DNA from: Calliphora vicina
Lineage: Eukaryota > Arthropoda > Insecta > Diptera > Calliphoridae
Direction of reading: 5' to 3'
Assembly: GCF_958450345.1 (NCBI RefSeq)
Contig: NC_088781.1
Span: forward strand, 25,707,857 to 25,771,856
Length of the DNA: 64,000 nucleotides
Both the position numbers and the translations under genes were made by a program. Shown in pieces: positions 34,060-45,810 of the stretch (the stretch's first letter is position 1; every line of letters starts with the position of its first letter). The notes beneath the pieces were generated by a model, which had not been told where the DNA came from, did not search any database, and saw only the letters and a list, made by a program, of their open reading frames with translations.

Positions 34060-34900
34060 TCATCAGAATAACTTCTACGGTAATCGTTATATGGGAAATT
34101 CATCTCCTCGTGGAAACCCTGTCAACACAGCTTCTCACTCAGCTTCTCACTGTCGGTCTTCGGTAGTTATAAAGGGGAGAAAGAGTAGCCTCGATGAAAC
34201 AATGGTCTAACGGCATAAAAAAGGATATGAACAGATTTATTCAGTTTGTCTGCAATGTTATCCAAAGCAGGACATAAAAGAGAACGACTTTCATCCCAGT
34301 TTCCTTATAAGACATCATTTCATATCAATAAATTCACTTAACTGATCCCTATGGATCTGCAGTAAGTATAACGATCGTCGACTTGAGAAGATTCATAATG
34401 GTACCAAAGAAGCCTAGAAGGCGATCGTTATATGGTAGATTCATACAATCTCCTCTTGAAAACACTGCTTACACAGCTTCTCACTATATCCTCACTATAC
34501 CTCACCATATTCGGTGGTTATAAAGGCACAAATAAGCTTGAATGAAACATGGGATCTATGGAGAACCTCTGAATAAATGTCTTACGGTATAAGAAGAACT
34601 CCCATCATCCATTCGGTGTCGCCATTATACAGATTTGAATAGATTTAACCAGTTTGTCTGGAATGTTATTAACATGTAGACCTACTCTCTCTCCAATTCC
34701 AAAGCAGGACATGTAAATAGAAAGAGTTTCGCCTACTCAACCCCGTCCTCATCATTATAGTTTCTTTAGGAGATTCAATATCATCGCTCTCCCTCCTATG
34801 ACACAGTTCCCTGTCAATACATTCACTTAACTGATCCCGAGGGTTCCGCAGTTAGTACAGCTGACGATCGTCGACTGTCATAATGGAACCAAAGAAGACA
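34060..34900. repeat. Two degenerate tandem units (~470 bp)
   Basis: Unit 1 (about 34078-34400) and unit 2 (about 34422-34900) share, in order: 'cgatcgttatatgg' / 'aatcgttatatggg', 'cacagcttctcac', 'gagatttattcagtttgtctg'-type text, 'caaagcaggaca', 'attcacttaactgatccc' and 'acgatcgtcgact'. Several small frames here (33932-34210, 33951-34166) are unsupported. Origin unknown, likely transposon coding. Confidence 0.5.
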
Positions 34901-35384
34901 GTCATAAATGAATTAGAAAAGCTTTGAAGGCGAGTATGTGGCCTCAATGGATCCTCTGGTTTGTCTACATCTGTGTAGTTTTTCTAAGACTGGCTATATG
35001 ATAGTCTGAATAGGACTCGAACTAGCCAGTGTATTTCGAGGAAACGATTCTATTATTTCCAGTTATGTCAGCATAGTCCGGTAACCAAAATAACTCCACC
35101 GAACATAACCTGCTATTGTCAGCAATAAAGTTATCGGCACAATTCATCACCACCTAAACGAAGGAGATAAAGCCCAATTTTGGAGGCGTAATCGATAATG
35201 TCTAAATTAAGAATTGACAGCTGTCTAATTCCTCAGCTTTTGTCACTGCAATCGTGCATTGAGAAGTAGAAACAAGATTCTCCATCAGAAATTGGGACAT
35301 GGATTAAGAACCATTTTGCGCTGCCTTCAAGGCGATTGGTTAGTGGTCACCTTCGTTGAGTGATACCTAGTGGATAAACATTCA

Positions 35385-36010
35385 AAACAGCCGAAACACA
35401 ACCTTAAGGAACATCGCAGAGCGCATGCAAATAAACTTGTAACGCCATCTATTCGAGGAGACCATGCAACACAATGTCATGTTGACAAAACAGTGCATTT
35501 TGGGGTGTCATTGGAACAGTCATGCTAACTCCAAAATGGAGTCTCCACCAAGACATGGCAAGAAATATATTCATATGTATAAGGAGAACATAACCCATTG
35601 CATTTCAGCTGGTACATGGCAGATTTGAACCTCTTTCATTACCTTCACATGCAAGATGCTCAACTAAGTCACAGGATTTTGGATGAATGTCATAATTGGA
35701 GATCGGCCATAGTCCTCTAGAATGCACGGAAAAGAACCTGGAGCCTTTGAAGTTAAGATGGATCTACAGTCTTAATACCAACTGGTCCCACTTAGACCAA
35801 TTTGTGACAACCTCTCCTCACTAAGTAAAAGATTCTAACCCTAGATAGGCAATTGATTGTCATTCGTATTAAAAGGTAGGAGTTGTAACTATTAGAACGG
35901 AAACTCCTATATAGAGTGTCAGCCTGATTGTCTATATATGTCTGAATATCCTCAACGTATCCCATCCAATTCATCGCCCTTTCAAAGTCCGAGATCTCAG
36001 CCTAAAAAAC
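35385..36010. pseudogene. LINE fragments in both orientations: connection segment (+) and RNase H (-)
   Basis: The + strand at about 35395-35590 holds NTTLRNIAERM and QHNVMLTKQCILGCHW, the same family as the 30-kb units but opposite in strand. The minus strand at 35974-35792 reads IQTYIDNQADTLYRSFRSNS, resembling the RNase H (I.IYTDSQA) block. Both are decayed, and their opposite orientation shows local rearrangement. Confidence 0.45.
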
Positions 36011-36299
36011 GCTGCATAAGAATACTATTTTCGATTCATAACGACCGCAAACTAAGGAATCTAATCATCTGCCCCAGACGACCAGTCTATGATTAACATT
36101 TCCAGGGATATTCACCACATATACAAAAATGGAATCATGTTCAGTATTTTCTGGTTTCCATGAACTCATCACATTAGGCATGCCAACCCAGTTCACAGCC
36201 AATGTGGAAAACCGGCAGACGTTGCAACATAACAAACAAATCCCTTGAAAACAGTTATTTTTGAAAGAGGAAACCTTCAAAAATCAATTTTCTGCAGCA

Positions 36300-37530
36300 G
36301 TCTAATGTATTTAGGTCCTTTCACTTATTGTACACCAATATCGAAAATCTTATAAACTGAAGGTTACCAAATTTCCGGTTCTTTATTATTTATCACAATA
36401 TAAACCAACTGCCTGTCTGGCAACATAAAGCCAAGCATTCATCTATATATTTTACCAAACAAACCTCTCAATGATTGACAATTTATTTTTGCTAAAATCT
36501 CCACACACAAAACAAAAAATATAAATAGAAAAACTATAAACCACAGATCAATTGCAATGCAATTTTAAAATATAAAACTAAAACCAACCAATCTATCCCA
36601 CATGCCCCAGTGGACACTTGTGCAAGTTTCCTCTTGCACAAAATGTATGCTAAAAAGCAAAAGTCTGCCAACAACATGAACAAAGTGGTAACCATAAAGA
36701 CAAACAGCTATGGAGTCATTCATTTATGTTTAGGTGTTTCTTTCTTCTCCATGACAGACTGCTGGCTGCACTTGCTGTAGTTTTTCTTTGCAACACATAA
36801 ATTAAATCTATGAATGTCCATCCATTTTATCGTTTGTTTTGAGAGCTCAAGTGTAATATTTTTAATGCGTACGCCCAGTTTAAAATTCAATGTCATAAAG
36901 ATGAAGTATTTTTTTTATTTCTTTTCGAAATCGATTAAAACAAGTTTAATTGTTGTGCGGACTAAAGAGAAGATGTGCAATTGTGTAGAGCTGTATCTTT
37001 AATGACAATTATATGCAGACATGTCACACTATTTCCATATAAATAAATAAATAAGTATAAAAGCCCAGTAGCCGAAAATATCTCAACAAATATGTTGTTA
37101 AATAAATTAATGTGAATTTCAAAAAAAAAAAAAAAAACATGAACAACAAACCAGGGGCACAGTCAGTCAGTCTAAAACAAATCGATAGTGGTTGTCATAA
37201 AAACACAGATAATACTAATGAAATGGTTGTACAAGTACTTGATTGTATGCTTTAAACTCTGATAATTGAAACGGGAATGCAACATGTTGTAGCAGCAAGT
37301 TATAAAATAAAAACCGACTGAAACTAAATCCAACTGTCCTAGTAATGGTTAGCATGGTTGCCAGCATACAAATGCTTAAGGAGTTTCCTGTTTTCCGGGA
37401 TTTATTAGCACTGAAATAATAAGATTGTTCATGGATAGTTGTAGTTCATTGTATATATGATCGTATTTATGCTTCTAACATCCACTCCTAATAAATCCGT
37501 CAAGTCGTGCCTAGATGGATTGACGACAAC
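36300..37530. other. Non-repetitive intronic sequence
   Basis: No gene is seen. The 36590-36790 stretch (cacttgtgcaag..., 'gctggctgcacttgctgtag') is GC-richer than its surroundings and may be conserved non-coding DNA. A 17-18 A run lies near 37120. The + frame 36814-37002 is unsupported. Confidence 0.3.
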
Positions 37531-37533
37531 ATA

Positions 37534-38021
37534 CACGCAGAGAAAAAATAAAATTGGGCATTGTTACTGTAACCATTTAAATAGTGTTACAAGATTTTTA
37601 ACAATATTATAGTCACAGTAACTATTTACATGATTGTGGTAACCATAATATGGTTAATTTTTGATTCACATGATTGTATCAACCATATATATGGTTACAG
37701 TAAACAAGTATATGTTTGTGACAACCATATTTATGATGAGTAATTTTATCATAATATGTTGTTCTCAGATTATGATAAGCCTTAAGCCGAGAGCAACATA
37801 ATATGATAAGTCCTTCATCATATGAATGGTTGTCACAAACATATATTTGTTTACTGTAACCATATATATGGTTTATACAATCATGTGAATCGTAAATTAA
37901 CCATATTATGGTTACCACAATCATGTAAATAGTTACTGTGACTATAATATAGTTAAAAAAACATGTAACGATATTGTAATGGTTACAGTAACCATGCCCA
38001 ACTATATTTTTTCTCTGCGTG
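37534..38021. mobile_element. 488-bp near-perfect palindromic MITE, TA target site
   Basis: Ends CACGCAGAGAAAAAAT / ATTTTTTCTCTGCGTG are flanked by TA on both sides (37532-37533, 38022-38023). The two arms are inverted copies over nearly their whole length (gttactgtaaccat..., 'ccatatatatggttacagta' against its complement, 'atgtttgtgacaaccat') meeting near 37770. It would fold into a ~240-bp stem. The minus frame 37679-37924 is a product of the palindrome. Confidence 0.8.
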
Positions 38022-38029
38022 TAGGCGCT

Positions 38030-38560
38030 ATTGAGTCATTATTGTGAATGTGAGAATAGAATCCTCTCGAAAGGATTATTCAATCTGATTGCATCAGTAC
38101 AAAAGGCGACTTTATATCCCAATAAATTAGTCCAACTTCTGAATTAAGTTACGTAGGATCATCACAAGAGTTATTTATCGGTGATAGCCATTTCTAGAAC
38201 ACATATCACATGGCACACTATCTTTGCAGTGCAGTTTCCAAAAATGTCTGTTGAATCCACGAATTTTAACAATCATTGGATTGGAGCTTGGAATGCCCAA
38301 CCATCTCATTGGGAGAAATAAAATCTCAGCCTGAAGAACACTGCCAAAGAAATACCTTCTTCCGAAATCGAAAGTCACTACCCACTACATCAACAGGATT
38401 TCTAACCTTCTGTTTAGATCTCATTGTCCAAATTCTACAGCTAATCGTCACCATCGCTATCGGTCATTTCTCTTGGCGTAACAACTGCAATACGTTTTTC
38501 TTTTACTCCACAAACAAGTTATACTTCAAAATTTTGAGGAAGACTACAAGTTTTTAATTT
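38030..38560. other. Decayed LINE-like sequence
   Basis: The minus strand around 38330 has an AEILFLPMRWLGIPSS text like the AEI(S/W) start of RNase H seen near 36000 and 4430, but no further motif. The frames at 38175-38378 and 38276-38557 are not supported as genes. Confidence 0.3.
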
Positions 38561-38929
38561 CTTATGTTTGATCCCGGATAAAATCGCAAGCAGATTCGTC
38601 CTTATTGCTTCTTTTGTTTTTGAATAATGGAGGAATTGTTGTGGATGATCTGCAGTTATCGTAAATCTCATCAAACTCACCTCAAACTCATTGGTCAGAA
38701 CAAACTCGCAAGTCAGGCATTATTAGCTTCTGTAGAATTTGAATATTCGAAAAGTTTTTGTAAAATATCTCAAGTGGTGGCTTATTCCTTAAAGAAAGCT
38801 TGCAACTATCAATAAAATGAGAATTAGCTAAAAGGACAATGAACTAATTGGTCAGACATTAGCATTTCTCTTATATAAAGTCCTTCAGATCTCTTAAATG
38901 TTTTCCATCAATACTTTTTGTAAGCTACA

Positions 38930-39890
38930 GATCTAGTTTCTTTGGTTTCCTACAGTTCTTTGGGAGATCTTGAATAGTGACAAATTAGAATGCAGATCCA
39001 TCATATTTTGTTATTTCGCTTTGTCAGCCTGTCGGCAACAGTGTACCACGTAGAGGAATAAAAGAAAAAATTCTCAAGTGTCTCAAAAACTGTATTAGTT
39101 TGAGTGTCTCTTCTGTAACAATTTTACATTTCGTAATTTTAATGAAGTCTACAGTTCTTTGGAAATCTCGAATGATATCGTGACAAATTAAAATGCAGAT
39201 CCCAAAATTTTTTGTTCTTTTCGCTTTGTTAGCCTTTCGGTAAAAGCGTACCGCTTATAGGAATAAAAGAAGAAACTCGGAGTGTCTCACCAACATTATT
39301 AGATTGAGTGTCTCTTCTGTAACAATTTTACATTTCGTAGTTTCGATGAAGACTACAGTTCTACTGGAAATCTTGAGTGCTATCGTGACAAATTAGAATG
39401 CAGATCCAAGATTTTTTGTTCCTTTCAATTTTGAGAGTTAGAGAATCAAAGCTATCGATCTTTCCTTAACAAAATCTTCCATTTGATACAAACACCGCAG
39501 AAATGTCAATGAGTTTGGATGACAAGAACCAATTTGTCATCATCCAAAACATACATCTTTCAATGTTAATCCCTCTCCGAACGTGTAGAGGAATAAAAGA
39601 AGATACTGGGAGTGTCTCACCAACGGTATTAGTTTGAGTGTCTCTTCTGTAATAATTTTACATTTCATAGTTTTAATGAAGACTACAGTTCTTTTGGAGA
39701 TCTTGAAAGATATCGTAACAAACTAGAATGCAGATCCAACATTTTTTGTTCCTTTCAATTTTGAGAGTTAGAGAATCAAAGATATCAATGTTTCCTTAAC
39801 GAAATCTTCCATTTGACACAAATACCGCTGGAATGACAATGAGTTTGAATGATAAGAACCAATTGGTCAGACATTACTACTCGTTAATTT
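38930..39890. repeat. Degenerate tandem array, ~200-bp unit (4 copies)
   Basis: 'ctacagttct' marks unit starts at about 38950, 39150, 39354 and 39683. Each carries 'gacaaattagaatgcagatcc', 'ggaataaaagaaga.act', 'gtgtctcacca' and 'gagtgtctcttctgtaa.aat'. The third unit has an inserted ~130 bp (tttgagagttagagaatcaa...), which recurs after the fourth. Origin not recognised. Confidence 0.6.
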
Positions 39891-39894
39891 CTGT

Positions 39895-40620
39895 GAAAAT
39901 GGTATTTTCTCCCATATGAGGTGTTCCATGATCCTCAAATCTTTTCAATATCCAGTGGGATTAAGAAATATGTTTAATGTATTTGGTTTCCGCCTTGTCG
40001 TCATCCATGTTAATCAAGCTCCGAACATCCCAAAGTGTTTGTAATTATTTTCAGTTGATTCTTAGCTAAGACACTGGATCAGTGGGATAACAGGCTCATA
40101 GAATTAATGAATTTGGTTTCCTCCTTGTCATCATCAAAACCATCCTTCTTTCCATAATAATCCCTCTCCGAACGTCCGTAAAGGTGTGTAATTCTTTAGA
40201 GTTGATTCTTAAGGATAAACATCTATTTGACAGAGTTAAGATCACGTTCGCTTCCAACGCCTAATGACACTAATACTTAACACAAATATTCATTTAAAGC
40301 TAGAATTAATGTATTTGCTTTCCGCTTTTTTCATAATCAAATGCATTCTTCTTTCCCGTTAATGCCGCTCACAACATCCGAAAAGCTTTGCAATTCTTTC
40401 GAGTTGCTCCTGAAGAACAATCATATCTCTGACAAAGCTAAGAAAATGGATCAGTGGGATTAAGAATCATGTTCATAGAATTAATGTATTTGGTTTTCTC
40501 CTTGTCATCATCAAAAACATTATCTATTTGACAAAGCTAAGATCACTTTCCAATCCAACGCCTAATGACAATATTACTTAAAACAAATATTCATTAAAAG
40601 CTATGTATTTCCAGGTCATT
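39895..40620. repeat. Second degenerate tandem array, ~130-200-bp unit (4 copies)
   Basis: 'attaatg.atttggttt.c' recurs at about 39972, 40104, 40305 and 40482, each followed by 'ccttgtc.tcatc' and 'ccctctccgaac.tcc...'. It is a different unit from the array just upstream, although 'aatccctctccgaacgt' also occurs at 39569, so the two arrays share segments. Confidence 0.55.
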
Positions 40621-43001
40621 CCAATTGTAAATACTATGAACTAATAGTATAAATGTCCCAACTTCGTTTTAAAATCCTCGAAAATTTAAATATTTTCTTC
40701 TTTATTTCACTCCTTCAAAAATTATGTTATATTCTTTACATTCTCCATAAGTTTATCTTCTAAATTAAAGATATAAACTTAGTGTCCTCTATGTAATGTC
40801 CTATTGATTTTCAATCCGAACCTCTGAGACTTTTTTGATCAGGTTTCGTGACTCTTAGAAACTATTTTTATTTTATATGATACAGACACAAGAAAGATTC
40901 GAATACATCGTCTTCCTCCTTCAAATCATAGTATTGGAGTGTTTTATGCCGATTAGATTTGATCTTAGCACAATATCAGCCTAAGTGACCACATTGTGTT
41001 CTGGAAGACTAAGGTATTTGCCTATATCAAGGAAACCCAGTCATAGAAAAACAGCTCCATTAGATCTCTTAATTTCGAGCATTCGGAATATAGAAGTTTC
41101 GTGGGTTATTGCTATTTTTCATCGGCATTAAATTGTTTTTTTCATGATATGGATATCATGGTTTGTATGGGCAATAAAGACTAAAAGTAGCAACAAACTT
41201 GTAAAGCAAAATGTTCCTTCTTTTCTGTTCATTTTATTCTTTTCTTTCCAAAATTCTGGGAGTTTCCGATTAATCAATAACTTTGCCTTGATCTTTCCTA
41301 ACTCCAATTTCCTCCTTAATACCAAAAAATGTTCCCCAACTTGCAATTTCCTTTGGCAACTCCTTAATAAATGAAATTTTATGGCAAACTGTTAAATAAA
41401 TGTTAAAAACAACTAAAACAACCATTAACTGACTTGATCTTGATTTTATTTTGGTCAAAACAAGTTAAACTCACATATATATATTGGAAAGGATTTGTTT
41501 AAACAATGTTTAAAACAAAAATTTTTAAAGTTGTTTTAGAGTAGTGTTGTTTTACGACGATTTAACATTTAGTTGCTGTTTTGTTGTGGCTTCTTGACAT
41601 GTTTGCAACAATTAGCGGTGGTTGCCTTGGCAATAGTTGGCCGTGTCTGGGTATTTGTGTGGTTCGGTTTTGGCTGGCTAACTGGTTGTATTTAGCCATT
41701 AGTGTGCATTCATATGCCAAGGTCAAGTTCACTATTTGCTGTTGCATGATTTCCTATTTTTATTTATTTTATATGTTTGTTGCGTTTTTGTTTTTAATGT
41801 AATTTAATGCTATTTTTGGATTTCATTGCTTTTTTTTATTGTGGCATGTTCACGTGAGGATCATGCTGCTTGCTGGTTTCCTTCACAAAAAAAAATCAAA
41901 ATGTAAAATGTTTTCAAGATGAAGTGCACTGTGTTCTTTTTTTACGCGTTTGAATTTTGAATTTCAGTGAGTCTGTTTAGTTTAGCGGATAATGGAATAC
42001 CATTGTGGCAGTTGATGTGCGGTTTCTTTGGAATTTGCTATAGGGAACTATACAGGGTAAGGCAAGAGTATGAATCTTTTAGAAATGATTGAGATCATTG
42101 TATGATATAAATTACGTCAGTATAGTTGGATGCATAAGTCTGACCTTGACTAGACTCTCTGGGATTTGTATATTTTCGGCAATTGCATCTTACTCAATTC
42201 AATTACTAGTTGGTCATTGGAGACTAAGTAATGCCAAGTTGATCTTTTTGCAGTGATCTTACACATCTTCGATCAGATATTGATTCATAAGGGACTTGCA
42301 GAGAGCCTACTTCAAAATTATTGCTACTGACTCAGGCCAAATATTTGCCTTTTCGGAATCTATTCTCCTTTCATATCACTCCCAGCTGATATATCATTCC
42401 CCTCTTCTATAAATTTCTCTGATCTTTATCCTGGATCTTCTTTTCTAGCAGCTACCTGACCTTGATGTTCTGAAGTCAGCTACGACAACGAAATATTGGT
42501 TCGATTTCATCTCTCTTGCAGTCACCCTTTAAATTTACAAACATACAACATGTATCAATCTTAATGACTGACACAAATTACAGAGTATTATTTTACTTTT
42601 TTTGTTTGTTGGCTTTTGCAAATTGTTTTACATGCGTGATGATGGAAATTACATAAAAATAGTTCTACACAAAACATATTTTATAGATGGATAAAATGAA
42701 GAGGCTGCAAATGTAGTAATTTGTAAATAATGGAATTTTCTGTTAAACATTGTCTGGCTTGATACCGACGTATAAAAAGTGTGAATTCCAGTTTTGTGTA
42801 ATAAAAATCTAGATGAAAATTCATAAATATTTAATGGAGATGTCATGTTTTACATAAAAAAAGTTATTTGCAAGGGTTTTTGGGGAATACAAGCAAAACG
42901 ACTTTAAGATTATTTATTAGAGTTGTGTGAAATGGTCACTATAATTACTATTTAATAAAATAAAAATAACAAATAAAACGTGATTTCTTTTTTATTTTCA
43001 G
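40621..43001. other. Non-repetitive intronic sequence before the 43-kb exon
   Basis: No repeats are recognised. The 41540-41800 stretch is GC-richer (ggtggttgccttggc..., 'ggttttggctggctaactgg') and open on both strands. It is a candidate conserved non-coding element rather than a gene. The end is the pyrimidine tract 'tttcttttttattttcag' of the next exon. Confidence 0.35.
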
Positions 43002-43052
43002 ATATAGAGCAGAAATTTTATTCTCGAACAATTGCAAAACTTCCCAGCAAAG
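43002..43052 (+). other. Candidate 51-nt exon
   Basis: Acceptor TTTTTTATTTTCAG (AG at 43000-43001) and donor AAAG|GTAAGTGG (GT at 43053) are both consensus. The 51-nt body, with a length divisible by three, is open in two frames (IEQKFYSRTIAKLPSK or YRAEILFSNNCKTSQQ). It could be a 5'UTR exon, or coding if a start lies upstream. It lies on the same strand as the candidate exons at 6599, 12034 and 62135. Confidence 0.55.
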
Positions 43053-43104
43053 GTAAGTGGTTATAAATTGTTGATGTTATTAAACTATTATTTTAACATA
43101 TTAC

Positions 43105-44495
43105 TAGAACCAAGCTGGAACTGAACCTGGAACTGAACTTGAACTGAGCTTCGAACTGAACCTAAAACTGAACCTAGAACTGAACCTAGAACTGAACCTA
43201 AAACTGAACCTGGAACTGAATCTAGAACTGAAACTGGAACTAAACCTAGAACTGAACCTAGAACTGAACCTAAAACTGAACCTGGAACTGAATCTAGAAC
43301 TGGAACTAAACCTAGAACTGAACCTAAAACTTAACCTAGAACTGAACCTAGAACTGAACCTAGAACTGAACTAGAACTGAACTAGAACTGAACTAGAACT
43401 GAACTAGAACTGAACTAGAACTGAACTAGAACTGAACTAGAACTAGAACTGAACTAGAACTGAACTAGAACTGAACTAGAACTGAACTAGAACTGAACTA
43501 GAACTGAACTAGAACTGAACTAGAACTGAACTAGAACTGAACTAGAACTGAACTAGAACTGAACTAGAACTGAACTAGAACTGAACTAGAACTGAACTAG
43601 AACTGAACTAGAACTGAACTAGAACTGAACTAGAACTGAACTAGAACTGAACTAGAACTGAACTAGAACTGAACTAGAACTGAACTAGAACTGAACTAGA
43701 ACTGAACTAGAACTGAACTAGAACTGAACTAGAACTGAACTAGAACTGAACTAGAACTGAACTAGAACTGAACTAGAACTGAACTAGAACTGAACTAGAA
43801 CTGAACTAGAACTGAACTAGAACTGAACTAGAACTGAACTAGAACTGAACTAGAACTGAACTAGAACTGAACTAGAACTGAACTAGAACTGAACTAGAAC
43901 TGAACTAGAACTGAACTAGAACTGAACTAGAACTGAACTAGAACTGAACTAGAACTGAACTAGAACTGAACTAGAACTGAACTAGAACTGAACTAGAACT
44001 GAACTAGAACTGAACTAGAACTGAACTAGAACTGAACTAGAACTGAACTAGAACTGAACTAGAACTGAACTAGAACTGAAATAGAACTGAACTAGAACTG
44101 AACTAGAACCGAACTAGAACCGAACTAGAACTGGACTAGAACTGAACTAGAACTGAACTAGAACTCAACCGAGAACTGAACCTAGAACTGAACCTAGAAC
44201 TGAACCTAGAACTGAACCTACAACTGAACCTACAACTGAACTAGAACTGAACTAGAACTCAACCGAGAACTGAACCTAGAACTGAACCTAGGACTGAACC
44301 TAGGACTGAACCTAGAACTGAACCTAGAACTGAACCTAGAACTGAACCTAGAACTGAACCTAGAACTGAACCTAGAACTGAACCTAGAACTGAACCTAGA
44401 ACTGAACCTAGAACTGAACCTAGAACTGAACCTAGAACTGAACCTAGAACTGAACCTAGAACTGAACCTAGAACTGAACGAGAACTGAACTAGAA
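43105..44495 (+). repeat. Satellite array 1: GAACTGAACCTA (12 bp) - GAACTGAACTA (11 bp) - 12 bp
   Basis: The first ~250 bp are diverged 12-mers, about 43365-44165 are ~73 nearly identical 11-mers GAACTGAACTA, and about 44166-44490 are mostly 12-mers. The 12-mer part keeps a frame open and makes the artefact (RFSS)n frame on the minus strand. It begins about 50 bp after the donor of the 43002 exon. Not a gene. Confidence 0.95.
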
Positions 44496-45810
44496 TGGAA
44501 AAATCACTTCTGTCACCACTGTTTACACTGTGGATACAACAGTATTTCCCCATTTGAAGCCACTCATTTCTCACTTCTATCCTTAATTATTCAAACCCCT
44601 TCCAGTTTTGAGTAATACTCTGACAAATCAAAGCCATAAAATAATTTCACAAAGAATAGCTTTTATTTATAAAAAATACTTTATATTTCAAAGACATTTT
44701 ACAAAATAAATTAGAAACTAATGATCTACTACCGTTAACTGCTAAAAAAATTTAGCAATAAATCAAAATTAGTCACATATGTATAAAAAACAAAAAAGTA
44801 GAGCGAAAATAACAACAATAAAATGTTGATATCAACTAGAAATAAATAAAAAAAGTAATGTTTAAACTGATGACGTCAAAGATAAAAACAAATATTTGTT
44901 TTAAAAATGATAAGTTCAGAAGAAAATATTTCAAATTATTTAACGTTCATTTGTACTCGCTAAATGAGAGAAGAGAAAAACAGCAGGAAGACGGATAGGG
45001 GGTAAAGTAAAATTGTGGAGTTAACAGAGATCAGTGTTGCCAGATAAATTTCTCCGGCTACTCTTATTCAGAGAGCTTTGAGTGCACGATATACATATGT
45101 ACATACATACATATGTATGTGACTGTTTTGTATTTATTTAAATTGAATTGATGGCAATTTCCGTTTAAATGTCAGAACTAATAAAAACTCTATTGTATTT
45201 TTTATTATATTAAAATAATTATATTAAAATAGTTTAGGTTTTCTTAGCCAGCAAAAATGCCTTTATATTTTTCTAATGTTGCAAGATTTTTGCTATCTCT
45301 CTCCTTAACCTTCCCTTCCTCTAACTTTATCACATCTGCAACCCTTGAAAATGTTAATTAAGATTTTTTGCACAGACTTTATTTTGACTAACTTATAATT
45401 AATAGCAGGTAGTAATTTACAAATTTATGAGTGCTGAATTTGTTTTTGTACTCTTTTTCTGTTTTTTTTTGCAAAATATTTTATAATGATTTGTGACGTT
45501 GCCACACATTGTTGCATGATTTTGTAAAATACTACTATATAATTTGCAAACTGTCATTACATGTTAAATTACTAACTAACAACAACAAATAACAGATTAT
45601 ACTCTTATATTCAATGTGCATTGTCTGGCAGAGTTTGTAATTTATTTGCTGCTACTAGCTCTATTGCAAATATCTGGTTGAAGACTACAGTCAGTGAAAT
45701 AAGTAAAAGTGCACAGGGTTGAGCAAATGTTTAAAGGTGTGCATTCGTAAATTTAGAAGAAAAAATTTTAAAAATAACAATAAGTTGTACGAAATTCGAA
45801 TTAATCAATT
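44496..45810. other. Unique AT-rich spacer between inverted arrays
   Basis: No gene or known repeat apart from a small palindrome of ACATATGTA type near 45090-45120. It would be the loop if arrays 1 and 2 pair. Confidence 0.5.

Noticed and set aside
41562..41802. Opposed open frames on both strands
   Set aside because: Neither has a known domain. The GC-richer unique stretch fits a non-coding element better.
43105..44495. Regular array as a CRISPR locus
   Set aside because: Monomers are contiguous with no unique spacers, and the DNA is eukaryotic.
44230..44574. 114-residue (RFSS)n open frame
   Set aside because: Produced by a 12-bp tandem repeat read in frame. No start context, splice or unique sequence.
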